From: a virus
Virus record (IMG/VR): IMGVR_UViG_3300027710_000011
Location: 124,001 to 188,000 of that record
Length of the DNA stretch: 64,000 nt
Direction: 5' to 3' (one strand)
Part shown: piece by piece, positions 45,324 through 54,195 of the stretch
Numbering within the stretch: position 1 is the first letter of the stretch
How the letters are laid out: every line of letters starts with the position of its first letter
Notes under the pieces: model-generated
What the model was told of the DNA's origin: nothing
What the model saw: only the letters and a program-made list of their open reading frames with translations
The model's database searches: none
Made by a program: the position numbers and the translations under genes

Positions 45324-47030
45324 ATGAGTAAAAACGCAATGCTCGATTTCAAACCCGAGGACATTGTCGGACGAGAATGTCGTCACGTCACCTATTGTCC
45401 TCCGAAAGACAACGGTCGTGGTGACTTGCACGTCATCAAGGAAATCTTGCACCTGAAGGACGGACGTATTGTTCCTAACCTGCGCAAGGTCTCCAATTAT
45501 CAACGCCCCTTCTGGATCACCAAGAAGGGTTATCAGAATCACAAGGACAAAAAAGAATCTGAAGAGATCTCGCGTCTCCAAGAATTCCGTTGCACCCAAA
45601 CTGATTTGACACGGCGTATCGCTATGGCGTTGGATAATCCAGGCATGCAGGGCGGTATGCGTCGTATTTGTCGCAGCCCCTACGTGTATGGTGCCGACAT
45701 CACGGCAGCTGCTCTGATCAAGCAGGGTTATATCGACAAGTGGCCTGACATCAATACGCCTTTCTCAGTCTGCTACGCTGATACGGAAACAGATGTGGTG
45801 ATTGGTCACGAGGAAATCCTCATGGCTACGGTGAGTTGGAAGGATAAGGCTTACACCGTTATCCAGGCCGACTTCGTTAAGGGTTTCTCCAACGTTATTC
45901 CTCGCTTGCACGCTATGGCTGAAAAGCTCATGGGTGACGTGATCAGGGAACGTAACCTCAAGTGGGAATTCGTTATCGCCAACAGCGAAGCCGAGGTGGT
46001 GATCAAGACGTTTGAGAAAGCGCACGAATGGGGTCCTGACTTCCTGGCCATCTGGAACATCGACTTCGACATCCCACGCATGATCAAAGCGTTGGAGAAG
46101 GTGGGCATTGATCCTGCTCAAGTTCTGTGCGATCCATCTATCCCGCCTGAGTTCCGTTTCTTCAAGTACAAACAGGGTCCAAGCCAGAAGGTTACAGCTT
46201 CCGGTAAGGCTACACCGATTAAACCCGCTGACCGCTGGCACACGCTGTACGCCCCTGCAAAGTTCTATGTCATCGACGGCATGTGTGCGTACAAGAAAGT
46301 CCGTACAGGCCAGCCTGAGCAATCCTCGTACGGTTTGGACGCCATCCTGACGGCTGAAGAGGTCGGTATCAATAAGCTGGACATCGAGGAAGCAAAACAC
46401 GTCGACGGTTTGGCTTGGCACCGCTTGATGCAAACCAAGTTCCAATTGGAATACATCATCTATAACGGTGGTGACTGCATCTGTGGTGAGAAGCTCGATG
46501 AGAAGATCAATGACTTGTCCATTGCGCTTCCCATGATGACTGGTTGCTCTGAGTTTGATAACGTCAAGTCTCAGCCTCGTCGTACGGTGGACATGCTTCA
46601 CACGTTTATGCAGAAGTACGGTCACGTCATTGGCACTACGTCCGATGAGATGAACGATGAGTTGGATGAACTCACAGTCGATCTTAAGGGTTGGATTGTG
46701 ATGCTTCCTGCCCACCAGGTTGCTGACAACGGTATTCAGATCATCGAAGAGATTCCGCATCTGCGCAGCAACATTCGCAGAGACGTGGGTGACTTGGACG
46801 TGAGTGCTAGTTATCCAAACGGTGGTGAGGTGTTCAACATCTCTAAGCACACGACGTCTAAGGAAATCATTGACATCGAAGGCGTCAGTGAATACCAGCG
46901 TCGAATGCAGGGCGTGAACTTGTCGGGAGGACACACGAACGCTGTGGAGATCTGTACGAATGTTCTTGGCCTTCCTGCCTTGCCTGATCTGTTACACAAG
47001 TTCAAGCAAGACAAGGGTTTGTTTAACTAG
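45324..47030 (+). CDS. Family B DNA polymerase, exonuclease plus motif A only
   Basis: Replicative polymerase fragment or split subunit. Exo I is YADTETD (Asp153, Glu155), Exo II WNIDFD (244-249), Exo III YNGGD (380-384), giving an intact 3'-5' proofreading domain. The palm begins with motif A, LDVSASYPN at 491-499 with catalytic Asp492. The protein stops 76 residues later, before any motif B (KxxxNSxYG) or motif C (DTDS). It ends at a real stop codon and terminator, and the next genes are on the other strand, so the rest must be encoded elsewhere or replaced. The start ATG is preceded by AAAAGGAC. Confidence 0.88.
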   Translation: MSKNAMLDFKPEDIVGRECRHVTYCPPKDNGRGDLHVIKEILHLKDGRIVPNLRKVSNYQRPFWITKKGYQNHKDKKESEEISRLQEFRCTQTDLTRRIAMALDNPGMQGGMRRICRSPYVYGADITAAALIKQGYIDKWPDINTPFSVCYADTETDVVIGHEEILMATVSWKDKAYTVIQADFVKGFSNVIPRLHAMAEKLMGDVIRERNLKWEFVIANSEAEVVIKTFEKAHEWGPDFLAIWNIDFDIPRMIKALEKVGIDPAQVLCDPSIPPEFRFFKYKQGPSQKVTASGKATPIKPADRWHTLYAPAKFYVIDGMCAYKKVRTGQPEQSSYGLDAILTAEEVGINKLDIEEAKHVDGLAWHRLMQTKFQLEYIIYNGGDCICGEKLDEKINDLSIALPMMTGCSEFDNVKSQPRRTVDMLHTFMQKYGHVIGTTSDEMNDELDELTVDLKGWIVMLPAHQVADNGIQIIEEIPHLRSNIRRDVGDLDVSASYPNGGEVFNISKHTTSKEIIDIEGVSEYQRRMQGVNLSGGHTNAVEICTNVLGLPALPDLLHKFKQDKGLFN

Positions 47031-47051
47031 AATTAAACAAAAAAAGAAGTA

Positions 47052-47087
47052 GCATAGAGAGGAGGCCTAGGCCTCCTCTCTTTATGC
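47052..47087. terminator. Bidirectional terminator
   Basis: GAGAGGAGGCC/GGCCTCCTCTC perfect stem (57-67/70-80 of 47000) with GCATA/TTTATGC flanks, between the convergent DNA polymerase gene and 47096-47515. Confidence 0.85.
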
Positions 47088-47095
47088 GGTCTAGT

Positions 47096-47515
47096 TCAGG
47101 TGAACGGCGACTTTGTTTTACGACACGTCAGCTTCAGCTGAGGCATGCGGTAAGTCTTCTTGCGCATCATCATTGCAGTACCAGGAGAACCATCTTTAAG
47201 CTCTTCCTTGATGAGATTGATCAAGAAGGTGATGTTCTCTTTAATCTCATCGATTCTAGCCTTAGGGATTTTGTTCTTGTACTTAGCCTGCTTGTTGGTT
47301 ATCTCGCTGTTATAAACGTCTTCGCCCGCCACCTTAAGCGAGGATTCGCTATCAGTCATTCTCGCGGCCGAAATAAGGTAAAGACCACTGGTCGTGAAGA
47401 TCATTTGCTTATCGCCAACGATTCGACGATTACGAATACCCTTGGTTTCTTCCAGGAGTTTTTCCAACCGAAGCTCAACACTACGGTAGATTGTTTCTCT
47501 AGTCTTGCTAGTCAT
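47096..47515 (-). CDS. Hypothetical protein, 139 aa
   Basis: Basic, helical and soluble. It begins MTSKTRETIYRSVELRLEKLL and ends in a Lys/Arg-rich tail. No family was recognised. ATG at 47513-47515 with AAGGAG. Follows 47540-48088 by 24 bases, so they share a transcript. Confidence 0.7.
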   Translation of the reverse strand: MTSKTRETIYRSVELRLEKLLEETKGIRNRRIVGDKQMIFTTSGLYLISAARMTDSESSLKVAGEDVYNSEITNKQAKYKNKIPKARIDEIKENITFLINLIKEELKDGSPGTAMMMRKKTYRMPQLKLTCRKTKSPFT

Positions 47516-47539
47516 GACTATATCTCCTTGGTTGATTTA

Positions 47540-48088
47540 TCACTTGGTTGGTGGATCAAACTTCAAGGTCTTGGTGACCTCTTTCATTTGACGATACCAC
47601 TTTTTACAGCCGTTCTCATCAACTTCATCAGGGATAGGGAAGAAACGCTCAACCGGGCGACCATCTTGGTTGTTGATAGTAAAGATGGTCGAATCTCCGA
47701 AGGCTTCGAAGCCGCCTTGGAAGATAACACGAATCACGATATCTTCCGGATCTTTGTCTCTGCACCAGAGATGCAGGCTCACCGGACGGTACAAATGCCG
47801 GAAGGTAGCTTTCGTGCCATGATCCTCGACCTTCATCAAATACTGAGAGTAGAACATCAAATCCGAAATGGCAGCGCCGTTAGCGATCTGACGTTCGAAC
47901 CATTCACAGGCCTTGAGCGGGTAACCGTTAGTCATGTCGAACCATGCGTCGAGCGGATGGACCACGACGACATCACTGCGTATGGAATCGCCTTTTATTG
48001 TTTCTTTGATTTCATCCCAAGACTGATGCTTGATCAGCGCGAAGGTCTTACCTGTATCTTCGTTTTTAGTTGATTGTTCAACTGACAT
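47540..48088 (-). CDS. Hypothetical protein, 182 aa
   Basis: Soluble Trp/His-containing protein with no recognised family. ATG at 48086-48088, AAAGGAG upstream. It is the first gene after the terminator at 48173-48202 and has the extended CCACATATCACC element 52 bases upstream, so early expression is likely. Confidence 0.7.
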   Translation of the reverse strand: MSVEQSTKNEDTGKTFALIKHQSWDEIKETIKGDSIRSDVVVVHPLDAWFDMTNGYPLKACEWFERQIANGAAISDLMFYSQYLMKVEDHGTKATFRHLYRPVSLHLWCRDKDPEDIVIRVIFQGGFEAFGDSTIFTINNQDGRPVERFFPIPDEVDENGCKKWYRQMKEVTKTLKFDPPTK

Positions 48089-48140
48089 TTCATTTCTCCT
48101 TTATGATGTCTAACGGGATTGTTCCCAGCATCACAAGTAG

Positions 48141-48149
48141 GTGATATGT
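48141..48149 (-). promoter_or_regulatory. Candidate early promoter element ACATATCAC
   Basis: Minus-strand CCACATATCACC core, 52 bases upstream of the start at 48088; identical over 12 bases to the element at 37997-38005. Confidence 0.55.
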
Positions 48150-48172
48150 GGTTGAAAGTAAATAGACAGCAT

Positions 48173-48202
48173 AAAGCAGGTGAGGTTTCCCCCACCTGCT
48201 TT
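48173..48202 (-). terminator. Rho-independent terminator
   Basis: AAAGCAGGTG/CACCTGCTTT stem with a 10-base loop; the minus strand continues TTTATGCTGTC. It lies about 260 bases past the nearest upstream stop codon (48463). Confidence 0.82.
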
Positions 48203-48462
48203 AGCCCAGACTCCGACATCTGATCACAATTGTTTTCACGCACCTTTCCCAAGAAGCGTGAACATATCGTGGTTAATACAAAAGAACAAAGTGTAGCTCA
48301 GCTACCCGCAAAAGTGTAGCAACAAACAGTAGTGGCTATTTGCTGAAACGCTTGCTTAGTCAGACCTCAAACAAGGTCATGGTTCCGTGATGACTCGCAG
48401 TTGAGACAATGCATCGGCAAGTTAATGACATGTGAGCTCACATATAAATGTAAGCGAATACG
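48203..48462 (-). other. Gene-free 260-base stretch, possible 3' UTR or small RNA
   Basis: No convincing reading frame on either strand. On the minus strand it runs from the stop of 48463-48897 to a strong terminator, so it is probably transcribed. It contains a 14-base perfect palindrome ATGTGAGCTCACAT (48430-48443) preceded by TTATATGTGAG-type late-promoter-like sequence, and a GTAGCT/AGCTAC hairpin. No tRNA fold could be drawn. Confidence 0.4.
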
Positions 48463-48897
48463 TCATTCCTCTTGTTTGCCAGGGTTCAACTTTGAACTGT
48501 ACGCTTTGACGCGCAACAGCTGTTCACTTGCTGACTTGATGCGGCATCCGCTCACACCAAGCTTTGTGGCCGTTTCAATCCACGTCTCGATTACCTTTGG
48601 GGCGGCTGGGTCTGTGGATCGCAGCAAGAAAACAGGTTCATCTTTCGGAATGTAAGGTGGTGTTCCTTCTGGTGGAAAGAATGCCAACATCTCTTGCATC
48701 CGATTTCGAATCTCTTCAAAATTAGATTGCTTAAACAAGATATCGACATTTAATAGGCGGAGAGCGTCGGCTGCAAATCTTCCCATTGCAGTATCTTCGC
48801 GGCCGTCATGGGTGGCTGACAATATTAGCCGAACAAGCATGTACTCGTACGGTGTTATGTCCTGGAAACATTCATACTTGTCGCTACCGTAGATCAT
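48463..48897 (-). CDS. Hypothetical protein, 144 aa
   Basis: The segment DEPVFLLRSTDPAAPKVIETWIE (about 88-110) resembles a motif seen in many small phage and bacterial proteins of unknown function (EPxFxLRxxDxxAPxxVxxW), from memory. ATG at 48895-48897 has GAGGA upstream. Helical, soluble. Confidence 0.68.
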   Translation of the reverse strand: MIYGSDKYECFQDITPYEYMLVRLILSATHDGREDTAMGRFAADALRLLNVDILFKQSNFEEIRNRMQEMLAFFPPEGTPPYIPKDEPVFLLRSTDPAAPKVIETWIETATKLGVSGCRIKSASEQLLRVKAYSSKLNPGKQEE

Positions 48898-48948
48898 AGA
48901 CCATCCTCTTTAAGGATTCCCAACTCCGGCCCCCGACCCGGTTCATTT

Positions 48949-49266
48949 TTATTCCACCCTGGGTAAAGAGTCAACGATCTGCTGTTCTTTTTTCTGAGAC
49001 GTTGCGGCCAGCTTCAACATTTGGATTACTCTGTGTGTTGGCTGGTCAATAAATTCAGTAAAAGATAAGCCGAAGTGATCAAATATTCGTTTGGACTTGT
49101 ATTCTTTCATTCGCTCATGCACCGCACCGTCTGTGAATACGTCCTCGCATTCATTCATCAGGATGGGACCGTACGGATGTGCGTCCGTGGGGTCGTCGTG
49201 ATTACGAATGCCAAAGGTCTGTTCGTATCGATCTAACAAGAACAAACGAACAGACGTGGACGGCAT
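48949..49266 (-). CDS. Hypothetical protein, at least 105 aa, start uncertain
   Basis: The first in-frame ATG (49264-49266) has no good ribosome site, while the frame stays open upstream for more than 45 codons with protein-like sequence (DPKFEEGVDAYRELNDLIAS just before the ATG) but no ATG, GTG or TTG start. This upstream part overlaps the end of 49356-50960 in the -1 frame. The product may begin at a rare start codon or be reached by frameshifting from that gene. No family was recognised. Confidence 0.6.
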   Translation of the reverse strand: MPSTSVRLFLLDRYEQTFGIRNHDDPTDAHPYGPILMNECEDVFTDGAVHERMKEYKSKRIFDHFGLSFTEFIDQPTHRVIQMLKLAATSQKKEQQIVDSLPRVE

Positions 49267-49355
49267 TTGAGGAGCTGACGCGATAAGGTCGTTTAATTCC
49301 CTATACGCATCAACTCCTTCCTCAAACTTCGGATCACAGACGTGAATGCTACCTG

Positions 49356-50960
49356 CTATTCGTCGGTCGGGACGATCCGACTGACTCGATGCATGAGCAG
49401 GGAAAAAAACACACCAATCACGTCGATGGGGATCAGATGCGGGAAACGTGGCAGATTGGTTTCTTTGCCAGAGGTTTCAGGAATCGCAATCACCGCCGCC
49501 GTCGAATCGTTGATGAACGAGTCAATTGCTGGGTAATACTTTTCCTGGATTTCCTTGACGCCGCTCAAGACTTCCAGCATGCTGTCGATGGTTTCAACAT
49601 CGTTATAGCTGTTGCCGTCGATCGTGATGTTGGCAATCCAATGACCGTACTGGCGCATACGCGACAGATTGGCGTGATCCAAGATGGAGCGATTGCGGCC
49701 TTCCACATCGGTGCGATCACCAGTGAAGGTACGGTCGATCACGCTGATCAGCGAGTCAATCCACACTTGGGTCGAACGAACGTAGTCGCCAATGCTCGGA
49801 ACCTTGAGACCGATCGTGACTTGATCATCCTTGAGTTGGATGGTGCGGCCGGACGAATGGATGAACTGTTCACGGTAGATTTTGACCATGTCATCCGTGA
49901 TTTGTTCCGGCTGACGATTGCTCATGTGAGCCTTTTGGCGATCAGTGAAGGCTGTTTGATCAACCCACATCAGCTTGCCCACATCGATCAAACCGGTGAT
50001 CACGTTCTTGCTAACGATGCCTTCAGCAGTCACACTGGAGCGGGCGAACTGGAAGCCGTTAGGCCAGATGGTGCAAGCCAGACCCCAGACCAGGATTGGC
50101 AAGTCAAGAATGCTGATCTTGTCGCGCAGATTCTTGCTGTCCTTCAGAGTGGTCGAGTAGACGTGATCCATGATCATGTCCACAATGTTGTCCACCAAGT
50201 AGCCCGAGGTATTGGAGAAGGCCATACCGAATGTAACGCGGCCCAGAGCAATACGAGCTTGCTCGTTGCGCTCACGCAGTTCCAGGTACGCAGAGTCTTT
50301 CGGAGTCTTCAGCGTGATGTGGAAGCCAGAATGCCACAGAGGGATCTGAACCAAACCACCACTGCCCAGCAAAGCGCGCATGCGAATCAGCGCGTTCTCG
50401 CCGGTGAGCTTTTGACCTTCTTTGTCGGCAAACTTCGGCGACGAGAAAGCAAGACGACCATTCGGAGTGTCCAGGCCTTGACGCCAAGCCGAACCTTCAC
50501 GAGTGATTGCAGGAACCAGCAGACCACGTTTCAAGCGAGGGATCTCGCCTTGATCAAGAATGCCTGCCCAGGTCTTGCCAATATTGGTGGCGAAGTCCTT
50601 GGCATCAGGGTGACGCAGGTTTGCTTCCGTATTGGCAGCAGTGGCCGCAGGCAAAGCCATTGTTTCAAGACTGGTGTCCAGAGTACCGTCGAGGTGACGA
50701 ATACCCTTCTTGACATCCTCGTAGTCTTGTTGAACAGTGCTGCAGTCGACGAACCCGAGCATCTCCGGAGTTGCCGATGCGCGGGCATCAGGTTCTTCAG
50801 CATCAAGCTTGGGTGGAACAACAGAAGCCGGAGCTTCTTCATGAGTCTTCACTTCCTCGACTGGCTGTGCAACTTCAACAGCCACGGGCTCGGCAAGAGC
50901 TGGGGGTTCTGCAGGCATTTCCGGCGGAAGGCCGGCGGCTTCATTGGTATCTGTAATCAT
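49356..50960 (-). CDS. Probable structural or conserved phage protein, 534 aa
   Basis: The N-terminal 60 residues are Pro/Glu/Ala-rich and disordered, followed by a long folded region without catalytic motifs. The sequence near the C-terminus (DVIGVFFSLLMHRVSRIV) is hydrophobic. A run of seven T on the coding strand (49403-49409) precedes the stop by 15 codons and lies where the downstream gene's frame is open. ATG at 50958-50960. No family was recognised; the structural role is inferred from size and context. Confidence 0.65.
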   Translation of the reverse strand: MITDTNEAAGLPPEMPAEPPALAEPVAVEVAQPVEEVKTHEEAPASVVPPKLDAEEPDARASATPEMLGFVDCSTVQQDYEDVKKGIRHLDGTLDTSLETMALPAATAANTEANLRHPDAKDFATNIGKTWAGILDQGEIPRLKRGLLVPAITREGSAWRQGLDTPNGRLAFSSPKFADKEGQKLTGENALIRMRALLGSGGLVQIPLWHSGFHITLKTPKDSAYLELRERNEQARIALGRVTFGMAFSNTSGYLVDNIVDMIMDHVYSTTLKDSKNLRDKISILDLPILVWGLACTIWPNGFQFARSSVTAEGIVSKNVITGLIDVGKLMWVDQTAFTDRQKAHMSNRQPEQITDDMVKIYREQFIHSSGRTIQLKDDQVTIGLKVPSIGDYVRSTQVWIDSLISVIDRTFTGDRTDVEGRNRSILDHANLSRMRQYGHWIANITIDGNSYNDVETIDSMLEVLSGVKEIQEKYYPAIDSFINDSTAAVIAIPETSGKETNLPRFPHLIPIDVIGVFFSLLMHRVSRIVPTDE

Positions 50961-50975
50961 CTTGTTCTTTCTGGA

Positions 50976-51677
50976 TCAGTGAACAGTTTCTTTGACTTCC
51001 ACATCAGTGATGACGGTCGGATCTTGTTCCGGAGTCATACCGGGTTCCTCGGCCACCACGTTCATGTGCAAGTGAGTAGCAATGTGCTCAGTCACTTGCT
51101 TGGAGAGTTCAGTGGCGACTTCCGGGGCGGCAGCGGCCAACTTTGCTTCAGCAGCAACGATGATTTCCGTCACCGACTCGATCATGGGACGCACGTTGGC
51201 TTCGAACTGTTCAGTCCAAACCAAGTAGTCATTGTGCAGCATGATCGCTTTGAGGTGCTCGTCGGCATTGCTCGAAGCACCAGTGTTCTCGGCATGCTGC
51301 GCGCGGATGCCGGAATAGAACTTGGCAAATTCGGTCAAGTCGCGAGCCAGCACGCTGGCCGTGCGGTTGAGATGTTCCATGTTGTCAACATGCTTCATCA
51401 ACTCAGCGTTGCGAAGAATCGGCAACAGGGCGCCAGGAGATGCCAGCAGCTGACCACAGCGGCCGGCGATTTGATTCAGGTCATCCCAAACCTTATTGTT
51501 CTCGGGCGGCTGAATCAAGTTGTCGGCAACAGTCGTGCCTTTCTTGGTCAAACCAGTGGCGCGGCGCTGAGCGCGATTCATTCCGCCAGCCAGCATGTTT
51601 GCGGCCAAGGCCGTCTTTTTCGGATCAGTGGTCGGAACTTCAATGCCGTGGACTTTTCGAGTGTTAGTTTTGCTCAT
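50976..51677 (-). CDS. Hypothetical protein, 233 aa
   Basis: Helical Ala-rich protein with a basic N-terminus (MNRAQRRATGLTKKG at 33-47) and an acidic C-terminus. ATG at 51675-51677 with AGGAG. Fifteen bases before the next gene, so likely the same operon. No family was recognised. Confidence 0.68.
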   Translation of the reverse strand: MSKTNTRKVHGIEVPTTDPKKTALAANMLAGGMNRAQRRATGLTKKGTTVADNLIQPPENNKVWDDLNQIAGRCGQLLASPGALLPILRNAELMKHVDNMEHLNRTASVLARDLTEFAKFYSGIRAQHAENTGASSNADEHLKAIMLHNDYLVWTEQFEANVRPMIESVTEIIVAAEAKLAAAAPEVATELSKQVTEHIATHLHMNVVAEEPGMTPEQDPTVITDVEVKETVH

Positions 51678-51858
51678 GATTTTCTCCTGAGGGATATCAA
51701 CTTAAGAATGGCGGATAGCCCTCAACTTACGAATCAGTCCAGGGCCTGATCGTATAAATTGTTAAAAGCACTCATTAAGAACGAGATGCGGCTTCGCTAC
51801 AGAATTCAAAGAAACGTGTATTTTTTCCCTTATTATTCCGCAATATTTTGATTCATTC

Positions 51859-51869
51859 TCTATATATGA
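51859..51869 (+). promoter_or_regulatory. Candidate late promoter, TATATATG element
   Basis: CTATATATGAA lies 16 bases before the plus-strand start at 51885 in a 207-base A+T-rich divergent gap (51678-51884) that holds no gene. It contains the TATG core described for phiKZ late promoters. Confidence 0.5.
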
Positions 51870-51884
51870 AAAAAGGGTGTCCCC

Positions 51885-52778
51885 ATGCTGGATTCATTGA
51901 ACGTTTATTTACAAACGTCAACAACTCCGGAACTACGAGCTGCAATTGCTGATGCCTTTGATATTTTCGAAGAGTACGGCCTCGAGGATCCTGACGTTGG
52001 TTTCGAAGATATCTTGATGACCTCGGAAGACGAAGGAGTCTCTGAAGTCATGACACGCGTCATTGCCTTGACCGAGGAATTGCAAGATAGCATTCTGGGT
52101 CAGTTGCAGATCAAGTTGGCTGATGAGGCTTCCGTTTCAGAAGGCAACACAGTTTTGCGAGCTTTGAAGCAATTGGAGTCCTCTGACTTCAATGACGAGA
52201 TTCACCAAGTCTGTCGTGAGAACACTGACACGATCGAGAGCTTGGCTGAAATCTTGAATTTGGTTACAGGTATCGATACCGAGCGCCTGATGCCTATGTT
52301 TGAAGAAGTCAGTTCTTCTTTGATCAAGCGCATTGGTGAAAGAGCCGCTCTTTACGTGGCAGAACATCGCGATGCGGTTGATGTTGAAAAGAATTCGGAA
52401 CTGATGAAAAGGTTCCTAGCTTACCGCCTTGCCATGGACAGTCAACCGCTGTTCATGTACGACATGTTGATTGCCAGTGTTCCGCTGAATCAACCGTACA
52501 AGACTTACCACGTCAAAATCATGCAGGCTATTCAAGCTCAAGAGCTTGCTTCGCCAATGATGCCTCGTCTTCGTCAAGTCAAAACTGCTGTGCAACTTTG
52601 CGCAGCAGTCATCGTGGCCTGCGACACACAAGACGCCAACATGCGTAATGTGGTCATGGCTGAATTGGAAAAGACCTACAGCGACATTGATGCGATTACT
52701 CCTATCTACGTCGAAATCGATTCCATCATGAACAAGTTCCATGCCCTTATGAACTCGGGTATGGGAAAGGCTGAATAA
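51885..52778 (+). CDS. Probable virion-associated protein, 297 aa
   Basis: Acidic all-helical protein without motifs. ATG preceded by AAAGGGTG. It ends in a TAATG overlap with the RNA polymerase beta-prime gene, so the two are translationally coupled and may act together. No family was recognised. Confidence 0.65.
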   Translation: MLDSLNVYLQTSTTPELRAAIADAFDIFEEYGLEDPDVGFEDILMTSEDEGVSEVMTRVIALTEELQDSILGQLQIKLADEASVSEGNTVLRALKQLESSDFNDEIHQVCRENTDTIESLAEILNLVTGIDTERLMPMFEEVSSSLIKRIGERAALYVAEHRDAVDVEKNSELMKRFLAYRLAMDSQPLFMYDMLIASVPLNQPYKTYHVKIMQAIQAQELASPMMPRLRQVKTAVQLCAAVIVACDTQDANMRNVVMAELEKTYSDIDAITPIYVEIDSIMNKFHALMNSGMGKAE

Positions 52779-54118
52779 TGAAACGACTTGATTTCTTCAT
52801 CGCTGCTTTAAAAGCAGAAGTTCACCTACGCACGGCCTGGGTGATTTCTGCCTTCAGCTTGATCTCTGAGAACCCAGATGCCTGGAAGGAAAACAGCACG
52901 CCTGGTGATCCTTCCAACTATCCTTTCCGGGTAGTTCAAAATGCGGCTGGTCATTTCTTTGTCAACCCTAGCAACGTTGATGAACTCGTCATGATCGAAG
53001 ATGCTCCTGCGGGCAAACCCATCTTCGAGATGAAAGAAGAGATCGATGTACCTGCTGGTACTTTGGTCAACATTGCAACTGACACGCACACCACTTACGG
53101 CAATCTGCTGTTCAACGCTTTGTGCTTGGTCTATCCGTTTGGGAATAAAATCCCATTTCAGAACGGCGACATCAGTACAAGCAAGTTGGAAGAAATGATC
53201 GTTGACCGCTTGAAGAGCACCAACGATAAAGAAGCTGCTGCATGGGAAGGTGAAGGTCGTAATCCAAAGTGGATTTACGTTGATGAGCATTTGAAGTTTG
53301 TCAACGCAATGTTTGCGCTTGGTGCTTTTACACAACTGTGCGTGCCTGCTTGTTCCGAGAAATCAATGACGTCTCCTCCCGGATTGGCAGAATTGCGCGA
53401 ACGTCTCTTGGCTGAGAACAAGGAACGCTTGCACGATCCAGAAGTGATTGCCAAGATTGATGCCGAGCTGGTTGGTTACTTGAAGGAATACCTCAAGGGA
53501 GATTCTTCCATGGGTTTCCTGAGCAAGAAATCTTTCGACGTTGTTCGCAAGAAACTGTTCTTGATGAACGGCGCTGAAGCCAGTTTGGAAAAAGACAACA
53601 GCTTCCAGTTGGTTACTCGTTCCCTGAACGACGGCTGGGACATGAAAGACTTCTCTGCACTTTGCACTGGCTCACGCTCTGGTTCTTACAACCGTGGCGC
53701 TCAGACAGAGTTGGGTGGCGAGGCCGTGAAATGGCTGTTCCGTGCTTCTTCTAACTTGGCAGTGGTTGGTAAAGACTGTGGTTCCCGCATGGGTAACTAT
53801 ATGTTTGCTGCTCCCGGTGAAGAACATAAACTGATTGGATTCACCGCCCTCATCGGTAATGACAATGTCAAGATCGATAAGACAAACGTCGGAACATACA
53901 TGGGTAAGCGTCTTTTGATTCGCTCGCCAATGTATTGCAAGATGCCCAAGACTGACTTCTGCGAAGCTTGTATTGGTGACCGCTTGGCAAACTCACCTAC
54001 GGGCTTGTCTACTGCTGTTGCTCACTACGGCGACACCTTCATGGCATTGTTCATGTCAGCCATGCACAGCAACGTGCTGGAGCTGCAGAAGATGGACTTC
54101 AAGTCGGCCATTGTTTAA
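52778..54118 (+). CDS. RNA polymerase beta-prime-like C-terminal subunit (probably virion RNAP)
   Basis: Three beta-prime landmarks occur in order. TTYGNLLFNALCLVYPFG at 105-122 matches the TTVGR...LP region. GSYNRGAQTELGGEAVKWLF at 302-321, then DCGS at 333-336, match the bridge-helix-proximal GAR...TRRL...DCGT region. FCEACIGDRLANSPTG at 394-409 matches the CxxCYGRDLA region, followed by GDTFMALFMSAMH in place of GIIAAQSIGEP. The catalytic NADFDGD part is absent, as expected when beta-prime is split into separate genes. The 446-residue length and late-gene context suggest the virion polymerase; a second beta-prime C piece lies at 58227-60239. Confidence 0.82.
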   Translation: MKRLDFFIAALKAEVHLRTAWVISAFSLISENPDAWKENSTPGDPSNYPFRVVQNAAGHFFVNPSNVDELVMIEDAPAGKPIFEMKEEIDVPAGTLVNIATDTHTTYGNLLFNALCLVYPFGNKIPFQNGDISTSKLEEMIVDRLKSTNDKEAAAWEGEGRNPKWIYVDEHLKFVNAMFALGAFTQLCVPACSEKSMTSPPGLAELRERLLAENKERLHDPEVIAKIDAELVGYLKEYLKGDSSMGFLSKKSFDVVRKKLFLMNGAEASLEKDNSFQLVTRSLNDGWDMKDFSALCTGSRSGSYNRGAQTELGGEAVKWLFRASSNLAVVGKDCGSRMGNYMFAAPGEEHKLIGFTALIGNDNVKIDKTNVGTYMGKRLLIRSPMYCKMPKTDFCEACIGDRLANSPTGLSTAVAHYGDTFMALFMSAMHSNVLELQKMDFKSAIV

Positions 54119-54195
54119 TGGTCTTTTTTACCTTACCAACGTGATCATGTGTTATGGTTAAGAACAGAAACAAACCTTTCAAATCGGAGCCTGGA

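Noticed and set aside
48203-48462. A tRNA gene in the gene-free stretch
   Set aside because: GCGGGTAGCT on the minus strand looks like a tRNA 5' end, but no matching acceptor strand, T-loop or anticodon arm can be drawn.
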